Positions 34,003 to 43,036 of a stretch of 64,000 nt of DNA are shown here, piece after piece. The DNA is from Polaribacter sp. IC066 (GTDB lineage: Bacteria > Bacteroidota > Bacteroidia > Flavobacteriales > Flavobacteriaceae), in assembly GCF_007997085.1 (NCBI RefSeq), contig NZ_VORR01000018.1, positions 1 through 64,000 of the forward strand. The letters are read 5' to 3'. Made by a program: the position numbers and the translations under genes. The notes beneath the pieces were generated by a model. The model was given only the letters and a program-made list of their open reading frames with translations, had not been told where the DNA came from and searched no databases. The stretch's first letter is position 1; each line of letters begins with the position of its first letter.

Positions 34003-34992
34003 ATGACGGAAGGAAATTTTGTTGACTACATAAAAATATACGCTACTTCTGGTAAAGGAGGGCAAGGTTCTGTGCATCTTCACAGAGAAAAATTTATTAC
34101 CAAAGGCGGTCCTGATGGTGGCGATGGTGGCCGTGGTGGACATATTATTTTACGAGGTGATAAAAATATGTGGACGTTGTTTCACCTAAAATTTAAGCGT
34201 CACTTTAGAGCAGAACCAGGCGGATCTGGAAGTGCAAGTAGAAGTTCTGGTGCGGATGGAAAAGATATTTATGTTGATGTACCTTTAGGTACCATCATAA
34301 AAGACGCAGATACCGATGAAGTAATTCTAGAGATTACAGAAGATAAAAAAGAAGTTGTTTTATTACGTGGTGGAAAAGGCGGACTTGGAAACTGGAATTT
34401 TAAAACCTCTACAAATCAAACTCCTAGATATGCACAACCTGGTATGGATGCCATTGAAGGTTGGTTTAGAATGGAATTAAAATTATTGGCTGATGTTGGT
34501 CTAGTTGGTTTTCCGAATGCGGGTAAATCTACTTTATTATCGGTTTTAACCTCTGCAAAACCAAAAATTGCAGATTATGCCTTTACCACACTAAAACCTA
34601 ATTTAGGCATTGTTGAACATAGAAATCATCAGACATTTGTCATTGCAGATATTCCTGGTATTATAGAAGGTGCTGCCGACGGAAAAGGTTTAGGACATCG
34701 CTTTTTACGCCATATAGAGCGTAATTCGGCATTGTTATTCATGGTTCCTGCGGATAGTGATGATATAAATAAAGAGTACGCGATTCTATTGAATGAGCTT
34801 AAGATGCACAATCCAGAATTGTTAGACAAAGAAAGATTGTTAGCAATTACTAAAACAGATATGCTAGATGATGAGTTGCAAGCAGAAATAAAAGCAGCGT
34901 TACCAGAAGGTGTTGAAGCTATTTTTATATCCTCTGTTGCTGAAACAGGCTTACAAGAATTAAAAGACAAACTCTGGAAAATGTTGAACTAA
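34003..34992 (+). CDS. obgE: GTPase ObgE/CgtA
   Basis: A 329-residue GTPase linked to 50S ribosome assembly and stress responses. The glycine-rich Obg fold is clear ([51 protein letters not shown]), then G1 GFPNAGKST, switch [19 protein letters not shown]4 TKTD and G5 SSVAETG. The optional C-terminal Obg domain is absent, as usual in Bacteroidota. Its TAA shares bases with the stop of the convergent histidine kinase gene (4-nt overlap), so the transcripts must overlap at their 3' ends. Confidence 0.96.
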   Translation: MTEGNFVDYIKIYATSGKGGQGSVHLHREKFITKGGPDGGDGGRGGHIILRGDKNMWTLFHLKFKRHFRAEPGGSGSASRSSGADGKDIYVDVPLGTIIKDADTDEVILEITEDKKEVVLLRGGKGGLGNWNFKTSTNQTPRYAQPGMDAIEGWFRMELKLLADVGLVGFPNAGKSTLLSVLTSAKPKIADYAFTTLKPNLGIVEHRNHQTFVIADIPGIIEGAADGKGLGHRFLRHIERNSALLFMVPADSDDINKEYAILLNELKMHNPELLDKERLLAITKTDMLDDELQAEIKAALPEGVEAIFISSVAETGLQELKDKLWKMLN

Positions 34993-36260
34993 ACAGGTAA
35001 TGTAAAATAAAAAGTACTACCTATATGAACTTGACTTTCTAAATAAATTTCACCTTTATTTCTGTTGATTATTTTCTTTGCCATAGACAAACCTATGCCA
35101 ATAGCATTCCCTGTTTGCTCAATATCTAGTCTTTGAAATAATTCAAATATTTTTTCATGGTATTCTTCGGCAATTCCCATACCATTATCTTTTACTGAAA
35201 ACGTATAAAAGTCATTGCTTTGGGTACAATCTACTTCAATCTCACAAACCTCTTTATCGTTGTATTTAATTGAATTTTTAATTAAATTATCAAAAACTTG
35301 ATGTATTTGAGATTTATTAATGGCTATTGTAGGCAGCTCTTTTTTTATCGTTATTTTACAGTTGTCAGTTTCATGCAATTCTTTTAAATCATGCACTAAA
35401 AGATCTAAATATACAGCTTCATCACTTCTTAGTACTTCATTTTGCAAAGAATACTTTAAAACACCTTGTAAAATTAAATCCATTTGATGAGTTTCTTTTT
35501 CAATAAGTTTTAAATGCTCTTCTATATGTTCTTTATTATTCTCTTCAATCTCTTGTTGTAACCAATTAAACAAAGCCGAGAGGTTTCCTAAAGGAGTTCT
35601 TAAATCATGTGAAACCACATTCGCAAATTCTTCTAAATCCTTATTTTTTTCTTCTAAATCTTCGGCTCTTTTTTTTAATTCTATTCTACTTTTCTCTAAC
35701 ACTTTATTATTATCAGCAAGCGAGTACCTAAAAGCAGCAGAATCATTTAAAAGAAGCAAAGCAAAAATAAACATTAAAGAAAAAGAGCTTAAAACCGAAT
35801 TATACGTGATATCATCTATTTTAGATGTCGTTAATGCTAGTAGCAAATGAATAAATACGGTCACTAAATAGATATTGATAAATATCCTGTTATTTAACAA
35901 GAGAATAGAACCAAAAAAAACGGCATAGAAACCTAAAATAAAACGAATATTAAAACTATTAATATGTAAGTTAATTAATGAGTAATGAGAAAACAATAGA
36001 ATTACTAAAAAGACAATCCATCCATAAAAATAATGTATCGATTTTTTAAAAATAAAAGGAAAAATACTCGCAATGAAAAATAACAATGCAAAAAACTCTG
36101 TAGACCCTTCTACTCTTTTATTTACCTGTTCATAGTTATGTATAAAATAAGACCAACCAAAAAAGATTGGTGCCATCAAGAACAATATTAAACTACTGTT
36201 CTTTAGTTCAAAATTTTCAACTTTGCCAAGTTTGAGTGTTTTCTTAAGAAAATTATTCAT
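34989..36260 (-). CDS. Membrane-bound sensor histidine kinase
   Basis: 423 residues. About six hydrophobic helices cover residues 25-175 ([47 protein letters not shown] and others) without a large periplasmic loop. A coiled coil ([20 protein letters not shown]) leads to the HisKA box [15 protein letters not shown] (phospho-accepting His), then HATPase: [31 protein letters not shown] and the G2 box [11 protein letters not shown]. There is no receiver domain and no response regulator next to it, so it is an orphan kinase here. The ligand is unknown; the sensor probably responds within the membrane. Confidence 0.9.
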   Translation of the reverse strand: MNNFLKKTLKLGKVENFELKNSSLILFLMAPIFFGWSYFIHNYEQVNKRVEGSTEFFALLFFIASIFPFIFKKSIHYFYGWIVFLVILLFSHYSLINLHINSFNIRFILGFYAVFFGSILLLNNRIFINIYLVTVFIHLLLALTTSKIDDITYNSVLSSFSLMFIFALLLLNDSAAFRYSLADNNKVLEKSRIELKKRAEDLEEKNKDLEEFANVVSHDLRTPLGNLSALFNWLQQEIEENNKEHIEEHLKLIEKETHQMDLILQGVLKYSLQNEVLRSDEAVYLDLLVHDLKELHETDNCKITIKKELPTIAINKSQIHQVFDNLIKNSIKYNDKEVCEIEVDCTQSNDFYTFSVKDNGMGIAEEYHEKIFELFQRLDIEQTGNAIGIGLSMAKKIINRNKGEIYLESQVHIGSTFYFTLPV

Positions 36261-36346
36261 TTGTAAAATATCAATTAATTTGATATATTTTTATCGGGGG
36301 TTATAAAATAAATGTTCATTAAAGGTAGTCTTTATTATTTTAAAAC

Positions 36347-36829
36347 TTAAGGCAATTCTTTCAATTGTATCCTAATTGGCAATTGATATTTTGAAGTAAC
36401 AGGAATCCCTCTTTTTATGGCAGGATGAATAGTTGGTAATTGATCTACAGAAATTCTAATTAAACTATCTAATGTGGGTAGTTGATTTTTAATCAGTTTT
36501 GTTGCCTGCAATTCTTTAAAAATAATTTCTCCTGCAGAATTAATTATCAAATCGACCAAAATAGTTTCATCAATAGCATCTTTACTTTCTAAAGTATGCT
36601 TTTGCAAGGAAGCTCCTATTTTTTTATAAATAGTATTTCTAAAGCAATTTTCTTTTTCTACTTTCTCAATTAAAGAGTCACAAACTTTAAAAGATGGATA
36701 AAAATCTACAGAAGTAAAATCTATAATTGTATCTAATTTTTGCAGATTATGCTGTTTTGCAGGTGACAACTGATCACACGAAATGAAAAAAACACAAACA
36801 ACCAAAAAATAAAAACCACGTAATAACAT
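36347..36829 (-). CDS. Small lipoprotein with a TonB-C-terminal-like domain
   Basis: 160 residues with a lipobox (VVCVFFISCDQLS, Cys at about 18). The C-terminal part, DETILVDLIINSAGEIIFKE through IHPAIKRGIPVTSKYQLPIRI, resembles the beta-strand arrangement of TonB C-terminal domains (v.v.f.i...G.i......P.l.....a...... PA...G.PV...y.lpi.f). A similar domain ends the BlaR1-like protein encoded two genes upstream. It is the last gene of the BlaI/BlaR module and may interact with its members at the envelope. It is not a full TonB: there is no N-terminal anchor or proline stretch. Confidence 0.65.
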   Translation of the reverse strand: MLLRGFYFLVVCVFFISCDQLSPAKQHNLQKLDTIIDFTSVDFYPSFKVCDSLIEKVEKENCFRNTIYKKIGASLQKHTLESKDAIDETILVDLIINSAGEIIFKELQATKLIKNQLPTLDSLIRISVDQLPTIHPAIKRGIPVTSKYQLPIRIQLKELP

Positions 36830-36870
36830 ACCCTAATTTATGGCGTGAAATTACTAAATTTTACCGACTT

Positions 36871-38121
36871 TTATTTTAAACTTTCTCCCCTTAAAAAATA
36901 GTCTTTTTTAATCTCTTTTATTCTACTTCTTACAAAAGCAGCAATGTCCTTATCTGAATCATAAAAGCGCTCTATGTAGGCATTGTAATGGCGATACGCT
37001 ATTTTTTTATCCTTGTAATAATCATCAGAAAGTTTAGCTAACTGATACAAGGCCCTGTAATTACTTCTATTTTCTTTATAGGCTTCTTCAAAAGCATTCA
37101 TCGCTTTCTTTGGCTTTTTAGTTTCATAATACATGGTTGCCATGCCATAATACGCTTCATCTCTTTTTTCTTTTCCTTTAAAAGTTGCCATCATATAATT
37201 TAACCTAGCAACGTTATAATCTTTCTCTTTCATAGCAATATGACCCAAATATGTATTCGACTCAAAATCTTTATCATCCAAAAAAGCCAATTTTGTAAAA
37301 TACTTTTTAGCTTTCTCTAAACTATCTATATTGTAATAAGATCTTCCTAACATGGTTGTGCTATAGGTGTCTTTTTTATCAATTGTGTCTAAATTTAACA
37401 ATAAAGGAATCGTTTCTTGATATTTTTTATCTGTAAATAATTGATTAATTTTCAATTTATTTAAGTCAATATGATTTTTATTTAACGTCAATCCTTTGTC
37501 AATAAAAAGCTGCGTAGAATCTTTATCATTTAACTTTTTAAAACTTTTTGCCAATTGCACAACCGCTTTTAAGTGTAATGTATCTTTCACATACGTATCG
37601 ATGAAACTATTAATCATGGGATCTCTTTGTCCTTTTAAGGCATACGCTAACCCTAAATGATACGAGTAATTAGCATTTGTATCGTCCTTACTAATTAGAT
37701 ACTTAAAAATAGTTTCGGCTTTTTCAGGCTTTCTTGTAATAAGATATAGTTTGCCTACTTGATATTGCAAAACCAAGTTTAAAGAATCTTTTGCTAAAAT
37801 TTCTTCGTAAATTAAAATTGCTTTTTGTGTTTGTTTTAAACGACGATAATTCTTCGCTAATTTTAATTTTGCGTTTTCATCTTCTTTAAATGCTACTGCA
37901 TTCTCTAAAAATTGAACCGCGTTTGTATAGTTATCGATAGATTCATAAATAACCGCTTTTTTATAGTTCGATAAAAATGAAGGTTGCTTTTTATCTAATT
38001 CTTGTAAAGCCAATTTATATCTGCCTTTTGCAAACAAACTATCTACCACAGAAAAAGTTGAAGATTGCGCTTCAACTTTTATAACTACAAATAATAATAC
38101 AATTAAAATTTTCTTTTTCAT
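36871..38121 (-). CDS. Exported tetratricopeptide-repeat protein
   Basis: A 416-residue protein with a signal peptide (MKKKILIVLLFVVIKVEAQS). About nine TPR helical pairs run from residue 25 to 400 (for example AVQFLENAVAFKEDENAKLK, AETIFKYLISKDDTNANYSY, EKAKKYFTKLAFLDDKDFES). It should be a periplasmic or cell-surface scaffold. It lies 10 nt after blaR1-like and 41 nt before the TonB-like lipoprotein, so it belongs to that operon. TPR partners of BlaR1-like sensors recur in Bacteroidota as far as I recall, but the role is not known. Confidence 0.8.
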   Translation of the reverse strand: MKKKILIVLLFVVIKVEAQSSTFSVVDSLFAKGRYKLALQELDKKQPSFLSNYKKAVIYESIDNYTNAVQFLENAVAFKEDENAKLKLAKNYRRLKQTQKAILIYEEILAKDSLNLVLQYQVGKLYLITRKPEKAETIFKYLISKDDTNANYSYHLGLAYALKGQRDPMINSFIDTYVKDTLHLKAVVQLAKSFKKLNDKDSTQLFIDKGLTLNKNHIDLNKLKINQLFTDKKYQETIPLLLNLDTIDKKDTYSTTMLGRSYYNIDSLEKAKKYFTKLAFLDDKDFESNTYLGHIAMKEKDYNVARLNYMMATFKGKEKRDEAYYGMATMYYETKKPKKAMNAFEEAYKENRSNYRALYQLAKLSDDYYKDKKIAYRHYNAYIERFYDSDKDIAAFVRSRIKEIKKDYFLRGESLK

Positions 38122-38131
38122 CGTTTTTAAT

Positions 38132-39685
38132 TTATTCTACAACAATCGTAAACGGAATTGAATATTTAACAGCTACAGTGTTCCCATCTTGTTCCCCGGG
38201 AATCATTTTTGGTAGCGAACTCATCGCAGATAAAACTTCCGCTTTTATATCCTCATGTGGTGCTCTTACTTGAACATCTACAATAGCGCCTTCTGTATCA
38301 ATTTTAAATCCGATAAAAACTCTTTTCCTTCCGGTAGTCAGGCCTAATGACTTTGGTAAATCAGCATCAAAATTTCTTGAGAAATGCTTTTGAACACTTT
38401 TAGAAAAACAATCTTTATCGCCAGATTCACAACCAGGAAACGTTGGTGCTTTATCAATTGTCATAAAAGAAGCTTCTTTAGTTTCTGTGACTATTTCTGT
38501 ATCATCATCTCTTTTCATTTTAGAAAAATCTATAATAGTTGCTAAAACCTTTCTATTATTTTTTCCTTTAAATATTTTATGTGTGTACATATCGGAAAAC
38601 TTACTTTTCACACTTTTCTGAATTTTATCCATTACTTCATCATATTCAGATTTTTCGTTTAAAGTAAGACCACTATAAGCAACCTCTACTCCTTCAGGTT
38701 TTCCTATACCAAAATAACTATCTAAATAAGTTTCTTTTTCACCTTTACTAGTTTCTATACCTTCCTTCATTTCGAAGTATCTTGTCTGCAATTCTTTTTT
38801 ACTCTCAACAATATCTCCTGCCGAATTTTCTGAACATGAACTATAAATAAGCATACTTGCCAATACAGGAACCAATAACAAATACTTTAACTGATTCATT
38901 TTTTTTGATTGTTTTTTAGTCATCATGATAATTCTTTTTTTAATTAATGATTGTTTATAAAATTGATTGACAAACGCTATGTTTTCAACCTGAAAATAGT
39001 TGGATAATAAATTGTTGATATAAATCTCTTTGGCTTCTTTTTTGGAGACAATACCATCCGAAATATATTCATGCAATAAGGTAATTCTCTTTTGATACAA
39101 ATAAATCATCGGGTTAAACCACATGACAATTTTTAAAAACTCGAAGAACAATAAATCGATTGAATGTTTTTGTTTGCTATGCACCATTTCATGTTGAATG
39201 ATTTTTTCTTGTTGCGAAAACGGAATTTCTTTACCCAGAAATATATAGTTAAAAAATGAAAATGCTTTGGTTTGGTTTGGAATAAAAACCAGCGTAAAAT
39301 CATCTTGCTGTTCTGCCTTATATTTTTTAATTAAGTTGATGATCTTTCCTAATTTCATCAAAAATAAGATCGAAAAAAAACAAACTCCCAACCAAAATAA
39401 AATAGAAATATAATTGATAGAATCATTTAAATTACTGCCTTGCATCACTTTTTGAATTGCTTTTTCTGGCGATAAAAAAATCTCTGGCAAATACACAATA
39501 TATTCTTGTGGTACTGCTTTTTGAAAGCTTGGTATTTTTATCAACGGAATTAAAAAAGACAAAATTGGTGTACTTATCAAATACCACCTGTTTTTTGTAA
39601 AGAAAGTTTCTTTGCTTAAAAAGAAATCATAGATAGCTAAAAATAAGACTTGAAATAAGACGACTTGAAGGATATAATTGATCAT
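38132..39685 (-). CDS. BlaR1/MecR1-like M56 metallopeptidase with C-terminal TonB-like domain
   Basis: 517 residues. Four membrane helices (ILQVVLFQVLFLAIYDFFL, LISTPILSFLIPLI, ISILFWLGVCFFSILFL, LKYLLLVPVLASMLIYSSCS) frame a gluzincin core, HEMVHSKQKHSIDLLFFEF, with the third ligand in LLHEYISD. This is the protease part of BlaR1, which cleaves the BlaI repressor when a signal is sensed. Instead of a penicillin-binding sensor, the periplasmic side carries an acidic linker and a TonB-C-like domain (VFIGFKIDTEGAIVDVQVRA to KYSIPFTIVVE). The signal is therefore probably not a beta-lactam. The BlaI-type repressor is just upstream. Confidence 0.85.
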   Translation of the reverse strand: MINYILQVVLFQVLFLAIYDFFLSKETFFTKNRWYLISTPILSFLIPLIKIPSFQKAVPQEYIVYLPEIFLSPEKAIQKVMQGSNLNDSINYISILFWLGVCFFSILFLMKLGKIINLIKKYKAEQQDDFTLVFIPNQTKAFSFFNYIFLGKEIPFSQQEKIIQHEMVHSKQKHSIDLLFFEFLKIVMWFNPMIYLYQKRITLLHEYISDGIVSKKEAKEIYINNLLSNYFQVENIAFVNQFYKQSLIKKRIIMMTKKQSKKMNQLKYLLLVPVLASMLIYSSCSENSAGDIVESKKELQTRYFEMKEGIETSKGEKETYLDSYFGIGKPEGVEVAYSGLTLNEKSEYDEVMDKIQKSVKSKFSDMYTHKIFKGKNNRKVLATIIDFSKMKRDDDTEIVTETKEASFMTIDKAPTFPGCESGDKDCFSKSVQKHFSRNFDADLPKSLGLTTGRKRVFIGFKIDTEGAIVDVQVRAPHEDIKAEVLSAMSSLPKMIPGEQDGNTVAVKYSIPFTIVVE

Positions 39686-39714
39686 AAGTTTATTTTTTTT
39701 ATTGCTTTCACACT

Positions 39715-39825
39715 GTCACTTCGAGTGATTCCGCTTTTTTGCGGAATTGTATCGAGAAGTAATTTGTTGTCCCTAAAAGTTCTCGATACAAATTTTTCGT
39801 TCCTCAAAATTCACTCGAACTGACA
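39715..39825. repeat. Flavobacterial palindromic repeat, copy C (inverted pair)
   Basis: GTCACTTCGAGTGATTCCGC then TTTTTTGCGGAATTGTATCG AGAAG (39715-39758) is followed by AGTTCTCGATACAAATTTTTCG and TTCACTCGAACTGACA (39778-39825) in the opposite sense. The inner stem here is ATTCCGC/GCGGAAT. It fills the gap between the BlaI- and BlaR1-like genes. Confidence 0.8.
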
Positions 39826-39866
39826 TTAATTTAAATTTTACTGCAAACTGAATACTAAAAAATTGT

Positions 39867-40229
39867 TTACTGATTCTTATTCACTTCTTTTAAAATAGAC
39901 TCTAATTCAGTAATGTCCATATTGTTTTCTTTTACAAAAAAGGAAACCATACTTTTAAAAGACCCATCAAAATAACCATTCATAATTTTGTGTAAACTTT
40001 GGTTACTATAGGTTTCTTTGTCAATAATAGGATAATATACATACCCTCTCCCCTCGGCTTTATGACCCACAAATTCTTTAGTTTCTAAAATTCTAATAAT
40101 GGTAGAAACGGTATTGTAAGCAGGCTTTGGTGTCGGTAATTTCTCAATAACATCTTTTACAGAAGTTTCTTGTAAATCCCACAAAACTTGCATAATTTGT
40201 TCTTCTGCTTTTGTTAATTGTTTCTTCAT
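39867..40229 (-). CDS. BlaI/MecI-type transcriptional repressor
   Basis: A 120-residue winged-helix protein from ATG at 40229 (MKKQLTKAEEQIMQVLWDLQ). A TTG-initiated extension to 40262 would begin inside the -7 box of its own promoter, so I reject it. The recognition helix region (PAYNTVSTIIRILETKEFV) and the wing (GHKAEGRGYVYYPII) are typical. The C-terminal dimer helices contain FFVKENNMDITELESILKE. In this family the repressor is cleaved by the BlaR1-type partner. Two tandem dyads overlap its promoter, suggesting autoregulation of the whole module. Confidence 0.9.
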   Translation of the reverse strand: MKKQLTKAEEQIMQVLWDLQETSVKDVIEKLPTPKPAYNTVSTIIRILETKEFVGHKAEGRGYVYYPIIDKETYSNQSLHKIMNGYFDGSFKSMVSFFVKENNMDITELESILKEVNKNQ

Positions 40230-40259
40230 AATTTCAACTAATCTTTTAGTTTGATGTGA

Positions 40260-40300
40260 CAAATATAACTAAATAATTAGTTCAAACTAATTATTTAGTT
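40260..40300 (-). promoter_or_regulatory. BlaI-module promoter with two tandem operators
   Basis: The -7 box TATATTTG lies at 40267-40260 on the minus strand. Immediately upstream are two identical-armed dyads, AACTAA-N4-TTAGTT, at 40267-40282 and 40285-40300. Their centres are 18 bp apart, so two dimers would sit on nearly the same DNA face. Together they also form a 15-bp inverted repeat. Binding would cover the region between -33 and -7. The 6-bp half site is AACTAA; the usual BlaI/MecI core is TACA-N-TGTA, so this is a variant. Confidence 0.7.
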
Positions 40301-40505
40301 CAAATTTTAACAGAAAAGGGTTTGTTCATTAAAATATCCTAGTTTTAACCTTAAATTTTAATTCTTGCCCCGCAAAAAAGAATATCCAAAAAGTTTCGTC
40401 TTTACAAAGACGAAAGGGAGAAGTAAGCTGTTCATTAAAATTCCTGCTTTTCGATAAAAAGATTGCTTCGTACTCGCAAAGACGGGTTTTCACAAACACA
40501 AGTTT
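40301..40505. other. Gap between the BlaI module and phnA: hairpin repeats
   Basis: No gene is seen. The stretch contains CGTCTTTACAAAGACG (8-bp self-complementary arms CGTCTTT/AAAGACG, near 40399-40414) and a later ATTGCTTCGTACTCGCAAAGACG. Both look like pieces of a common flavobacterial intergenic repeat. A frame of 66 codons on the minus strand here is low-complexity and I do not trust it. Confidence 0.4.
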
Positions 40506-40554
40506 CAAAAAACAAAAAACCAAGAACAAATATTTATATATTTATTCTTGGTTT
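40506..40554 (-). terminator. Terminator of phnA
   Basis: On the minus strand AAACCAAGAA (40554-40545) pairs with TTCTTGGTTT (40526-40517), then TTTTGTTTTTTG. It ends the phnA transcript 27 nt after its stop. Confidence 0.8.
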
Positions 40555-40580
40555 CAATTAAAATTATAAAAACGCAGTTT

Positions 40581-41180
40581 TTATTCTTTCTCTGCCATTT
40601 TCTTTACATAATCTGTAATAATTACAATTTGTGTCGGTCCTACTTTACCTTCAATATAATTGGCATTTTCATGATCTAAAGAAATTCTTCTTACGGCAGT
40701 TCCTTGTTTTGCAACCATGCTAGAACCTTTTACCTTTAAATCTTTTATCAAGACAACAGAATCTCCTGATTCTAAAATAACACCGTTTGCATCTCTATGA
40801 ATTATTTTTTCGCTTTCGTCTAAATGATCTCCAGATTCTTTAGCAAAGCGTACATCATCATCTTCTAAATACATCATATCTAACAAATCTTTTGGCCAGC
40901 CTTCATTTCTTAATCGAGAAAGCATTCTCCAAGCAACAACTTTTACAGCTCTATGCTCACTCCACATAGAATCATTTAAACAACGCCAATGGTTTGCCAC
41001 AGTCTCCTCTACACTATCAATTTGAGTTGTACATGTTTCACAAGCTAGCAAACTGCCATCTACACCACTGCCACCAACCGTAGATGTTGGTTTTACTTCA
41101 TACACAGATACATTCTCTTTTGAAGTACATAATTCGCATTGATTACCACTTCTGTTTTCTAAATCTTGTTGTAAACTCAT
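40581..41180 (-). CDS. phnA: PhnA-family zinc-ribbon protein
   Basis: 199 residues: an N-terminal zinc ribbon (NQCELCTSKENVSVYEV...LLACETCTTQI), a helical middle (WSEHRAVKVVAWRMLSRL) and the C-terminal PhnA domain (DANGVILESGDSVVLIKDLK then VKGSS...GTAVRRISL). PhnA was named from E. coli next to the phosphonate operon, but there is no phosphonate gene here and the family's real role is unclear. It is monocistronic. A -7-like TACTTTTG lies on the minus strand at 41210-41203, about 23 nt before the ATG, without a clear -33 partner. Confidence 0.88.
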   Translation of the reverse strand: MSLQQDLENRSGNQCELCTSKENVSVYEVKPTSTVGGSGVDGSLLACETCTTQIDSVEETVANHWRCLNDSMWSEHRAVKVVAWRMLSRLRNEGWPKDLLDMMYLEDDDVRFAKESGDHLDESEKIIHRDANGVILESGDSVVLIKDLKVKGSSMVAKQGTAVRRISLDHENANYIEGKVGPTQIVIITDYVKKMAEKE

Positions 41181-41227
41181 TGTTGTTTTTTATTGATTTT
41201 GGCAAAAGTAGTGTTTTATTTGAAGCT

Positions 41228-41330
41228 ATTTCCTGCTTTCACTACTCGCTTTTTTTATCCCAAAAAAGGGAATAAAAAAGAGCTCAAACAAACCGTTCAA
41301 TCAGGGCTAGAATTGCATATTTACTAGTTG
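41228..41330. repeat. Flavobacterial intergenic repeat, TCCTGCTTTCACTACTCGC type
   Basis: The gap between ade and phnA reads TCCTGCTTTCACTACTCGCT, a hairpin TTTTTTATCCC/GGGAATAAAAAA, then GAGCTCAAACAAACCGTTCA ATCAGGGCTAG. From memory this composite (CTGCT...CTCGC, hairpin, GAGCTC, CCGTTCAATCAGGGCT) recurs downstream of genes in Polaribacter-like genomes. The hairpin could also terminate the ade transcript. Confidence 0.5.
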
Positions 41331-41343
41331 CCTTAAAAAAGGG

Positions 41344-42987
41344 TTATTTTATTTCTAAAGAAGTAAACTTAAAAGAAGTTCCGTCAAACAATCCTTTATC
41401 AGATAATTTTAAAGACGGAATAACCAACAATGCCATAAACGATAAACTCATATAAGGGGCTCGTAATTTACTTCCCATTTGTTTTGCCATTGTATCTAAT
41501 TCCGCATACGATTTACCAATTTCTTCCGCAGATAAATCAGACATAATTCCGGCTACAGGTAAAGAAACAATTTTTTCTTCGGATGCATTTATAGCACAAA
41601 TTCCTCCGCTATTTTCAATAATTAAATTTACCGCTTTACAAATCGCTTCATCAGAAACTCCAATAGCAATTATATTATGCGAATCGTGCCCAACAGAACT
41701 TGCGATTGCTCCTTCTTTGATTCCGAAGTTCTTGATAAATGCGATGGATGGTTTTGCGTTTTTGCCTGCCTGTCCGGCAGGCAGGTACCGATTTACAACC
41801 GTCATTTTTAAAACGTCCGTTGCTTTATTCGAAACTAAATTACCATCCACAATTAAAGAATTCGCTTCAATTTGATTCGTTACTAATTCGCCATCTAAAG
41901 CTTCTATCACTCTAATTTTTTCTGATGAAGATTCAAATCTAAAATCTTGAACCTTCTTTTTATCTGTCTTAAAATTATTTAAGATTTCAAACGGAACGGA
42001 CTTCACAAAACTTTCTCTGTTTTTGGCTACTAGTTCTCCGTTAATATAAGTTTCTAAAACATTGAAGTCTTTTAAATTATCAACCATAATAAAATCTGCA
42101 GCATCACCTTTTTGTAACAATCCAACGTCTAAATTATAATGTTTTACTGGATTTACACAAGCTGCTTGCAATACTTTAAAAATATCAATTCCTTTGGCAA
42201 CCGCTCTTTCACAAAGCTGATTAATATGACCTAATAATAAATCGTCTGGATGTTTATCATCAGAACAAAACATCATATTTTGATAATGTTCTGGTAATAA
42301 AGCGATCAACGCTTCAAAGTTTTTTGCAGCAGAACCTTCTCTAATAATTACCTTCATTCCTTTTTGTAATTTCTCTTTTGCTTCCTCAAAAGAAAAACAC
42401 TCATGGTCTGTAGAAATTCCTGCAGAAATATATTTAGTAGCATCTGCCCCTCTTAAACCCGGCGCATGACCATCAATAGGCTTATTATTATTTTTTGAAT
42501 GTTGGATTTTTTTCAGAACTTCATCATCATCAAACAAAACGCCGGGGTAATTCATCATTTCTGCCAAATATTTGATATCAGGATTTTCCATCATCAATTT
42601 AATATCGTCAGCATCAATAATCGCTCCTGCACTTTCAAAAGAAGTGGCTGGCACACAACTTGGCGCGCCAAAATTGAATTTTAACGGAACTTTCTTTCCG
42701 TTTTCAATCATAAAATCAACACCTTTTACACCCAAAACATTGGCAATCTCATGCGGATCAGAAACGGTGGCAACAGTTCCATGAATTACTGCGATTTTAG
42801 CAAATTCAGAAGGAACTAACATAGAACTTTCTATATGGATATGTGCATCTACAAAACCGGGTAAAATAAAGTTTTCTATAGTGTGATTTACCTCCCGAAT
42901 TTCTAAAATCTTACCATTAGTAACTTCAACTTCTCCTTTAAATATTCGTTTGTTAAGTATATCAACTATATTTCCTTGTACAATCAT
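41344..42987 (-). CDS. ade: Adenine deaminase, with a palindrome-encoded insert
   Basis: Hydrolyses adenine to hypoxanthine for purine salvage. The 547-residue amidohydrolase has the metal site [13 protein letters not shown], the family block [37 protein letters not shown] and [12 protein letters not shown], and the C-terminal [13 protein letters not shown] (unique to Ade). At about residue 401-408 the chain contains YLPAGQAG, encoded by a CCTGCC palindrome at 41764-41785. The flanking NR and KNAKPSIAF join normally without it. The insert is in frame and in a surface-type region, so the enzyme may still work. Products would feed the hpt enzyme elsewhere in this window. Confidence 0.95.
   Translation of the reverse strand: MIVQGNIVDILNKRIFKGEVEVTNGKILEIREVNHTIENFILPGFVDAHIHIESSMLVPSEFAKIAVIHGTVATVSDPHEIANVLGVKGVDFMIENGKKVPLKFNFGAPSCVPATSFESAGAIIDADDIKLMMENPDIKYLAEMMNYPGVLFDDDEVLKKIQHSKNNNKPIDGHAPGLRGADATKYISAGISTDHECFSFEEAKEKLQKGMKVIIREGSAAKNFEALIALLPEHYQNMMFCSDDKHPDDLLLGHINQLCERAVAKGIDIFKVLQAACVNPVKHYNLDVGLLQKGDAADFIMVDNLKDFNVLETYINGELVAKNRESFVKSVPFEILNNFKTDKKKVQDFRFESSSEKIRVIEALDGELVTNQIEANSLIVDGNLVSNKATDVLKMTVVNRYLPAGQAGKNAKPSIAFIKNFGIKEGAIASSVGHDSHNIIAIGVSDEAICKAVNLIIENSGGICAINASEEKIVSLPVAGIMSDLSAEEIGKSYAELDTMAKQMGSKLRAPYMSLSFMALLVIPSLKLSDKGLFDGTSFKFTSLEIK
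41764..41785. repeat. CCTGCC/GGCAGG palindrome inside ade
   Basis: GCCTGCCTGTCCGGCAGGCA GG: GCCTGCC and GGCAGGC are complementary around TGTCC. It preserves the reading frame and encodes LPAGQAG on the minus strand. Related to 12509-12525. Confidence 0.85.
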
Positions 42988-43006
42988 TTGCTTTCTATTT
43001 CTGCAG

Positions 43007-43036
43007 CAAACTTACAAAGAAAAACAGCTTATTCAA
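43007..43036 (-). promoter_or_regulatory. Promoter of ade
   Basis: On the minus strand TTG (43036-43034), a 19-nt spacer and TAAGTTTG (43014-43007). It overlaps the last codons of the upstream S37-type gene. Transcription would start about 15 nt before the ade ATG. Confidence 0.55.

Noticed and set aside
40581-41180. Phosphonate utilisation locus
   Set aside because: Only a PhnA-type protein is present; no C-P lyase or transporter genes.
41228-41330. CRISPR array from the repetitive blocks
   Set aside because: There is no regular repeat-spacer spacing here or anywhere in the window, and no cas genes.
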